DNA from: Conchocele bisecta
Taxonomy: Eukaryota > Mollusca > Bivalvia > Lucinida > Thyasiridae
Direction of reading: 5' to 3'
Length of the DNA stretch: 64,000 nucleotides
Assembly: GCA_029237695.1 (NCBI GenBank)
Contig: CM055274.1
Span: 19,023,505-19,087,504 of the forward strand
Shown here in pieces: positions 48,801-57,800 of this stretch; the first letter of the stretch is position 1, and each line of letters begins with the position of its first letter. Position numbers and translations under genes: made by a program. The notes below the pieces were generated by a model. The model was not told the origin of the DNA, searched no databases, and saw nothing but the letters and a program-made list of their open reading frames with translations.

Positions 48801-51800
48801 GTGAAAACTTGTAATACCGTACCGATGATTATTATATACATGTACGTACTTTCGCTTCCCACTGGAATACAGTGGAATGCAAGTCGTCAATAATTGTATG
48901 TTATTTGATTTGTATCGTTGCGCGGCGGCACGAGTGACATATATCCATATACAAATCAAACCTATTTAGTATATACGTACATCATTCGCAATGTATATGC
49001 ATTTCAAAAAAATACACAAAATATTAATAAAATAAATAAATTAGTGGTGGCTTAGAAGGAACTATTTTGCGAGGTGAATGTAGTTCCGGCACTGACCAAT
49101 ATGAACTCACGAGACGTCAATATGCAAACATATTGACGTCTTGCGTTGCACTGTGTTTCAATGGGAAACGAAAGTACGTATATAATACTGTTCAATATTG
49201 ACGTTCAGAAGTTCATATTGCTCAGCGCCGGAAGTACGTTTCACTTCGCAAAATAGTTCCTTCTCCATCATCACCAATTTGTTTATTGTATTTAAAGTGT
49301 GTATAGTTCGGAGGCGCACATTGTGAGCGGTGTACGTATATAGAGAATAGTAGGTTAGTGCCGTGAATGGGAAACAATATATGGCAAGGCTTAGGAAACG
49401 GGATGGGCGAGACTCTGCCGAGCACATCCCGTTTCCGTGCCGCGCCAGATATATTCCCCATTCACGGCACTAACCTACTATTCAATTTATCCCGTCAGCA
49501 CCTACAAATGGCTTTAAAATGCAAACAAATAACCCCAGTCACCGCACATATTCATACGCAGTGATTAGGTCGTATGTACAGGATATCAACAATGTTTCTA
49601 TACACCGTGTTTCACGGCACATACGTACTGTGTTGACGGGATAAATACTAATACGTACTTTATTTGTGTGTGGAAAGAAATGCCGTGTTCCTTATTGAAT
49701 CAAATTGATCATACGGACGAGTATTATGTCGTCGGGTTTAGTGAGATTCCAAGTATTTGTGAGTTACAGGTAACTGTTGTTATTCTTTATCTAAAGGTCA
49801 GTGTGTGGGTACAAGTACCACTGATACGCATCCAGTAATGTTTGCATTAACCCTTTCACCCCTAAGTAACTGGAATGGATTTTGATATGTTAATTTTGCA
49901 CCCAATCCAACCATCACAAAATGATCTTCAGACTGAAAAGGGGTGTTTTTGCTCCAAAATATATGAAAATTACTTGCAAAAAGTTCAGACCCTGATGAGA
50001 CGGCTCGTCACGTGCCGGCTCATCTGGATCTACACTTTTTGTCAATACCACTATACAGGTCTGTAGTGTCGAAAGGGTTAATGTGCCCATGTCAATCAAA
50101 GAGGTGTACATGTACTTAGTAATACATTATTTATTTAATGTTGTTTTAAAGGTACATGCCCACTCACTAGGTACAAACTGTTCTTTATATCAGAGACATC
50201 ATCAGAGACATTTTCTGGCAAAATAAACATTCATTCACCATTTCCCCAAGTATTGATTGGCATTATTATATCAGACATAACTTTCCACCCTAAACTGTTA
50301 ACTGACATTACTATTTATACTCTGTATTTATTTGTTGATGTGCAATTATCATACTTTATAATCTGTCGAACATATTATATGTTCAGGTGACGCATTTAAT
50401 TAGTATAAATAATTATAAAATACCATGCCTCATTTGCATATGAAAATAGTCTGATACGAACGCGCGTCACTATCAGTAAAATATATATTACTAAATGATT
50501 ATACCTGTATGGCGGGCACTCGTATTCTTTAGAACTGGTGGAATAGTGACACAATTATACACTTATTTAATTCCTATAAAGAACATGTTGTGCCTACTGA
50601 GTGTGCATGTATCTACCTGTCAACGGCTAAGGTCATTTTAGGCCGGGTTAACGAGGTCGAACTCCATAGTTCACCTGTTGTGATGGGGGACTAATCTTAC
50701 TACTTTTAAATTGGATATTACCGGATTCGATTATCATGTAATAGTGTCGGAGGGCCAAACCAGGCATATTGGGATTCCAGTAGCCGATTTAACCAACATT
50801 GCAAAGTATACTTTTCTAGCAAAGTATACTTTGAGGGAGATATTTTCAATTTTAGGATAAATTTATTAATTTTTATTATACTGACTTTATTACATTATCA
50901 CAGCCATTTTGGCTGTGATAATGTAATAAAGTCAGTATAATAATTCTGCATACTTTTAATCATCAAATATAAGCAGTGGTTAGTTCTATATGACATAATA
51001 CATTTCGGGAAAATTAAATTATTACTCCCTCAAAGTATACTTTGATAGATAAGTATACTTTGCAATGTTGGTGAAATAGGCTACCGTAAGGATGAAACCA
51101 ATCATTAAAGTTACCCATCGCATGCTCACAACAAGCCTCCCGCACAGATGGGTACAATAGAACCTCTCTAAACCGGACACATAGAAACACTAGTTGTGCT
51201 TATTTATATTGTGATGGTGTTCAATGCACTTTATCTTCGATTACAATGCCTGTTCATGATTACAAAGCACACACGATTGTCATGAGGTTGTCACCTGTCT
51301 GTTGTATAGTGGAACATCTCTAAACCGGACACCCTGGGGAGCTCCGGTTTAGACAGGTTCCACTGTATAAATGTTAAACATGTATCAAAGGTTACTTATC
51401 GTTTGAAATGTACATGAATACAGATTATAGGACAGGGTAATATGCCTAATCACTAAGATGACATTTTGAATATCAGCGGCACATATTTGATTTGATTTGG
51501 ATATATTTGTTTGTAACGTTCTATCAATGTCATTTAAGGCCGGGCGAACAGGTTCGATCCCGTATTTAACAAGCTGCATTGTGGGGAAAAGGCACACATT
51601 TGAAACCATGTGTGACCATACACTTCACCCACTTGCACCAAATCAATAATATATTGCGTCGGAAGCATCATAGGATTGGTCCGGTAAGGGATGCCTCCCG
51701 TGCCTTCACCCAACGTATATGTTGTTATCACTCAGTTGAACCGTCTCGTCGAGACGGTTCAACTGAGTGGTAACAATATACACTTTTGAAGAGAAATGAG

Positions 51801-54800
51801 TAAATTGCAGAAAATAATATTTGCTTTCAGGGTACAGAGAAAGGGATATATGCGAGAACATGTCCCGATCTATATTTGGAGCCGATTTGTATGACCGTGC
51901 CAAGGACAGTAAGTTGTGTGTCTACCAGGGCTCCAGATAAGGAATTAGTAATTGAGTATTTTCGCTCCATCATATCTGAAGCAATTGGGTATTTCAATAT
52001 TTTAATTGGGTAAAGTAAAATCACATTACTGTTTACACATCAACAGACAGTAATTATTCAATAGTTTGCTTTGAAATTAAAACATGTCTTGGCATTTCAT
52101 TATAATTGTCTCCTTGGAGACAATTCTAATGAAATACCAAGATGTGTTTTCTTACAAAATAAGAAAAATATGCTATATTTGTGGTCTGGTTATTGTTTTC
52201 TGTAGCATGATAAAGGTACCACACAATTTTGTATTGCTTTTTGATACTCGCTACTTCTAATTTCATTTGGGTTTTTGGCAATTTTAATTGGTATTTACGC
52301 AAATACGCAGCTTATCTGGAGCTCTGGTCTACAGTACTATAGACCAGCGTGCACGTGTTGTTTCTCCTTAGTGAAAATATATAGAGGATCTTACATGAGT
52401 GATGATTTAATATGGTATTTAGTAAGCGAGTTTACTGATTGCATAAGAAACGCGACTATGCGAACTATATGTTAATGTAAGCCTCAATAAAGTAAAATAT
52501 ACAGTACACATATTTTTAAATGCTGATTTATAGCATCCAGAAAGTGTATTATAAGCGAACTACTAGTCAGAACACATGTGAAGTTGTTTTATAAAGTGAT
52601 TTAAAAGTAAATGAAAAGAAACGCGCAATTTCCAGTACCACACTATATTAAAATAGCCTAAATGTGGCGACTATTTTTAATAAACCAAGTAATAAATGGC
52701 TTCAAAATCAATTGTGTCCATATTACTGATTTAGTGTGCCTAACAGAATGAAGTAATAAAATAAGTAAAGCAAACAATAAACATTATATCAAATCACTTT
52801 CACGTTTTGGATAATATGGCGGCCATTTTCAATTAAACACGCTCGTTAAGAAGAGCGTAAACCGACATTTATCTATGTTTTCAATATGATATCTCAGATG
52901 AAAAACAAACTAATATCAACGTTTCTGAACATCTATTGACAATGTCCAGAATATCAACGTTTCTGAACATCTATTGGCAATGTCCAGATTATCAATGTTT
53001 CTGAACATCTATTGACAATGTCCAGATTATCAACGTTTCTGAACATCTATTGACAAGGCCCAGATTATCAACGTTTCTGAACAACTATTGACAATGTCCA
53101 GATTATCAATGTTTCTGAACATCTATTGACAATTTCCAGATTATCAACGTTTCTGAACATATATTGACAATGTCCAGATTATCAATGTTTCTGAACATCT
53201 ATTGACAATGTCCAGATTATCAACGTTTCTGAACATCTATTGACAAGGCCCAGATTATCAACGTTTCTGAACAACTATTGACAATGTCCAGATTATCAAT
53301 GTTTCTGAACATCTATTGACAATTTCCAGATTATCAACGTTTCTGAACAATATTGACAATGTCCAGAATTATCAATGTTTTCTGAACATCTATTGACAAT
53401 GTCCAGATTATCAACGTTTCTGAACATATATTGACAATGTCAAGATTATCAACGTTTCTGAACATATATTGGCAATGTCCAGATTATCAATGTTTCTGAA
53501 CATCTATTGACAATGTCCAGATTATCAACGTTTCTGAACATATATTGGCAATGTCCAGATTATCAATGTTTCTGAACATCTATTGACAATGTCCAGATTA
53601 TCAATGTTTCTGAACATCTATTGGCAATGTCCAGATTATCAACGTTTCTCAACATCTATTGACAATGTCCAGATTATCAACGTTTCTGAACATATATTGG
53701 CAATGTCCAGATTATCAATGTTTCTGAACATATATTGGCAATGTCCAGATTATCAATGTTTCTGAACATCTATTGACAATGTCCAGATTATCAATGTTTC
53801 TGAACATCTATTGACAATGTCCAGATTATCAACGTTTCTGAACATCTATTGACAATGTCCAGAGTATCAACGTTTCTGAACATATATTGGCAATGTCCAG
53901 ATTATCAATGTTTCTGAACATCTATTAACAATGTCCAGATTATCAACGTTTCTGAACATATATTGACAATGTCCAGATTATCAACGTTTCTGAACATATA
54001 TTGGCAATGTCCAGTTTATCAACGTTTCTGAACATCTATTGACAATTTCCAGATTATCGACGTTTCTGAACATCTATTGACAATGTCCAGATTATCAATG
54101 TTTCTGAATATCTATTGACAATTTCCAGATTATCAACGTTTCTGAACATCTATTGACAATGTCCAGATTATCAACGTTTCTGAACATATATTGACAATGT
54201 CCAGATTATCAATGTCCAGATTATCAACGTTTCTGAACATATATTGGCAATGTCCAGTTTATCGACGTTTCTGAACATCTATTGACAATGTCCAGATTAT
54301 CGACGTTTCTGAACATCTATTGGCAATGCCCAGATTATCAATGTTTCTGAATATCTATTGGCAATGCCCAGATTATCAACGTTTCTGAATATCTCTTAAC
54401 TGTGCCAACTCGCAATCAAGCAGATTGTTTTCTGAGCCTGGGGGTCGTTTCACTAAACATCGTACGAGTAAAATGTTCGTAAGTGCAAAATGATGATAGT
54501 CTGTCAATTGCACATCAACACTGTTTTTTTGTAAACAATTGTTGGATTTACATTTATTGAGCATAGGCTGCATATGCAGCCTATGCTCAATCAATCTAAA
54601 TCCATCAATTTAAATTTCTAGACGATCCTAAATTTGCGCTTACGAACATTTTAGTCGTAAGAAGTTTAGTGAAACGGACCTCAGGCTCATACATCAATCT
54701 GCTTGATTGCGAGTTGGCATAATTAATAGATGTTCAGAAACGTTGATAATCTGAGCATGAGCTGTCGTACAATTGACATATAATTGCAGATTAGTGCAGG

Positions 54801-57800
54801 CGGTATTGTATGTGTGTTTCAGAAATCCGGAGAATGCAGGGCGCCATCATCGGAGGCTGCATTGGGGGCGTGGTCTTTATCGGTCTCGTGATAGGGGTCG
54901 TGGTTATAATACGCTGGAAAAGGTACTTATGATTTGTAAATAGTATCGAAATTGAGGTTCGATAAAAAGTAGAACACCATTTTATACATCTTACATAAGC
55001 ATACGTCCAGTGCCGTGTTATTGAAAGCAAGTATAGTACAGGTATTTTAAATAGAGGATCGTACACGAGTGATGCAGGTGCGGATCCAGGCGGGGCGTAT
55101 CCGGTGCACGCCCACTCTAAAATTGGTCGATGGAAAGATCTGATTATTTCCTTATTTCTCACTCAAAGTGTATGTCGTTACCACTCAGTTGAACCGTCTC
55201 GACGAGACGGTTCAACTGAGTGGTAACAAAATATACTCTTGATGAGAAATAAGAAAATGTCGAAAATAATGAATTTTATGAAAATTGACGATCATATGTG
55301 TCTAGTTTGAAATCCACGCCCCCTCTAGATATAAATCCTGGATCCGTCCCCTGTGATAATTAAATAGGATATTTATCAGGTAACCTGCCCTGCATTGACC
55401 GAATACGTACTCACTGATAACATATTGTTGTCTCAGGCAACATCCGGGTTACAACGAAGTGAAAACTGACGTTCCATTGGTCGGATGACGTCACGTGACG
55501 TTACCGAATGACGTCAGTGTAATGACGCAACGTAAACAAGTCCGCGTTCTGTCCATAGAATACGACGTCATCTAATGTCATTTTCGAGCATAAAACGTTA
55601 CCTGATAAATAGAATACCAGGCTAGTGTATTTTGATATAAAGTGTATCAGGCTCGTCTCGGAAACGGTAGAAATTCCTCGGCAAGCCTCGGAATTCCTAT
55701 GCTATGCCTGGTTTCATATAACATCAGTGAACGAGTTCAATAAATGTCACTTTAAAGCAACACAAGTGTCACATTCTAAGCTTAAACTCATACAATGAAG
55801 CTATAGTACTCACCTTACATGTACGTGCCTTCCGTAGTGGCCTCATTTGCACATTTATTACAATAATGTATTATGATTTGACTGTATACACTTTATTAAT
55901 GTACTGGAAACCCCGTTATATGCAATAAATATACATATGCCATACATTTTATGCAATAAATGTAGCTATGCCATATTTGTATGCAATAAATGTCGATATG
56001 CCATATGTTTATGCAATAAATGTAGAAATACCATATTTGTATGCTGTAAATGTACATATGCCATATTACATGGCGTGTTACAGTATATGTATAGACGTGT
56101 GTTCCAGGCGAGGCAGGCGGGAGACGATCAGGGATACTTCATCGATGGCTTCAACTGAGGGCACAATATCAAGGTCAGTGGTAGAAAAGTAGAGGTCTAA
56201 GGTTAAAAGTTTCAACGTTCAAGCAACCGAAATATCAGTAGTATGGAATTTATGCCGTATGTGCCGTGAAACACGGTGCCGTGAAACATTTTTGATATCC
56301 AGTCAATACTATTTTTGCACTTTACAGCCATTAATTTTGTAGGTGTTGACGGGATAATTTCGGACGGAAACGGGATGTGCTCGGCAGAGCCTCGCCCATC
56401 CCGTTTCCTGAGCCTTGCCAGATATTTTTTCCCATTCACGGCACTAACCTACTATTCTCTATCTATTTTCTTTATTTCTGAACCAAAGTATATGTTGTGA
56501 CCACTCATTTGAACCGTCTCGGCGAGACGGTTCAAATGAGTGGTCACAACATATACTTCTGATGAGAAATAAAGAAATTCCTGAGCGTTGCCGGATATTT
56601 TTTCCCATTCACGGCACTAACCTACTATTCTCTATTACTAGGAAGGTTTTGTTCATGTCTATGGTTGAATCCATAATAACTAACCCCTGGCATTGATTTG
56701 AAGTCCAATTGCCATTTGCACTACCACACATTTGAGACGCCCATGTGCTTTTGTACCTTCTGACATCTGCGTAATTTCATTAAATACGTTTACAAAATTT
56801 ACAATATTTTTCTTAAATAAAGTCCCAAATTATTCCGCATCAAATTTTGGCACCATTTACATTTACGGAAAATATTGTAGATGTTGTAAACGTATTTCAT
56901 GAAATTACGCAGATGTCCGAATGTACAAAACACTTGGCGCGTCTCGTACATGTATGTTGGCTGTGACTCACAGAAATGTGGTTTATGGGTTTTGCGACTA
57001 TTGTAGATTCAGATCAGCCTGTGCATCCGCAGAGTCTCATGATCAGGATTTGCACTAGTCGCCACTCCATCACTCGATTTTAACATGGGGAGTCAATTTC
57101 CAAATTTTTTCCAAAAAAATTGGAAATTGACCCCGAAACCTGTCGAGATAGCTTGAAAATGATGTAACTAAGAAAACAAGTTAGATTTTGAAAATCGGTC
57201 CAGAAATAAAAAAAATATTAAAAAAAATCTATTTTTAGCCGCCATGTTAAATTCCCATAGAAAAATATTTTTTTCGCAATAAAATCAATATTTGATGGAA
57301 TTTCATCAAATAATATTTTTTGGGGAGGGTGACTTTTTTTGTTATTGATAAAAAAGTACTTACTTTTAAATATCTATTAGATTTAATGTGTTTAATAGCC
57401 AAAAGTTCGTCGGCAGCAAAACGCGGAACAGACAGTAGATGGAACAGTCTATAGTTAAAACCCTTCGACTTCTTTCGACGCATTTGAACGCTGGATTCTT
57501 GTTCCTGCCTGGGTTTGATGTGGAGTCGAATTTATTTGGATGATTGTGCCACCACGTTCACGTCACAGGTTGAAGTAATGGACCATGGTCCATAAATACA
57601 TAAATATACCTAAAAACATCAATAAGTGAACTGAAAATAGCTAAAAATGTCATTACTCCCTCCTATCACACATACCGTATGCAAATAATTGTTTTTAGCT
57701 AAAGAAAATTCCACTTATCGATGATTTTTGGTATAATTATTTAATGTATTTATAGACCTGTAGCTGATTTCATCAAAATTGCAAAGTATACTTTTCTAGC

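Noticed and set aside
53583..53765. 60-residue open frame in the minisatellite
   Set aside because: It repeats with the array and has no splice support.
52914..54401. Array of short direct repeats resembling a CRISPR
   Set aside because: There are no unique spacers: the whole 38-bp period is repeated, and the DNA is eukaryotic. It is a minisatellite.
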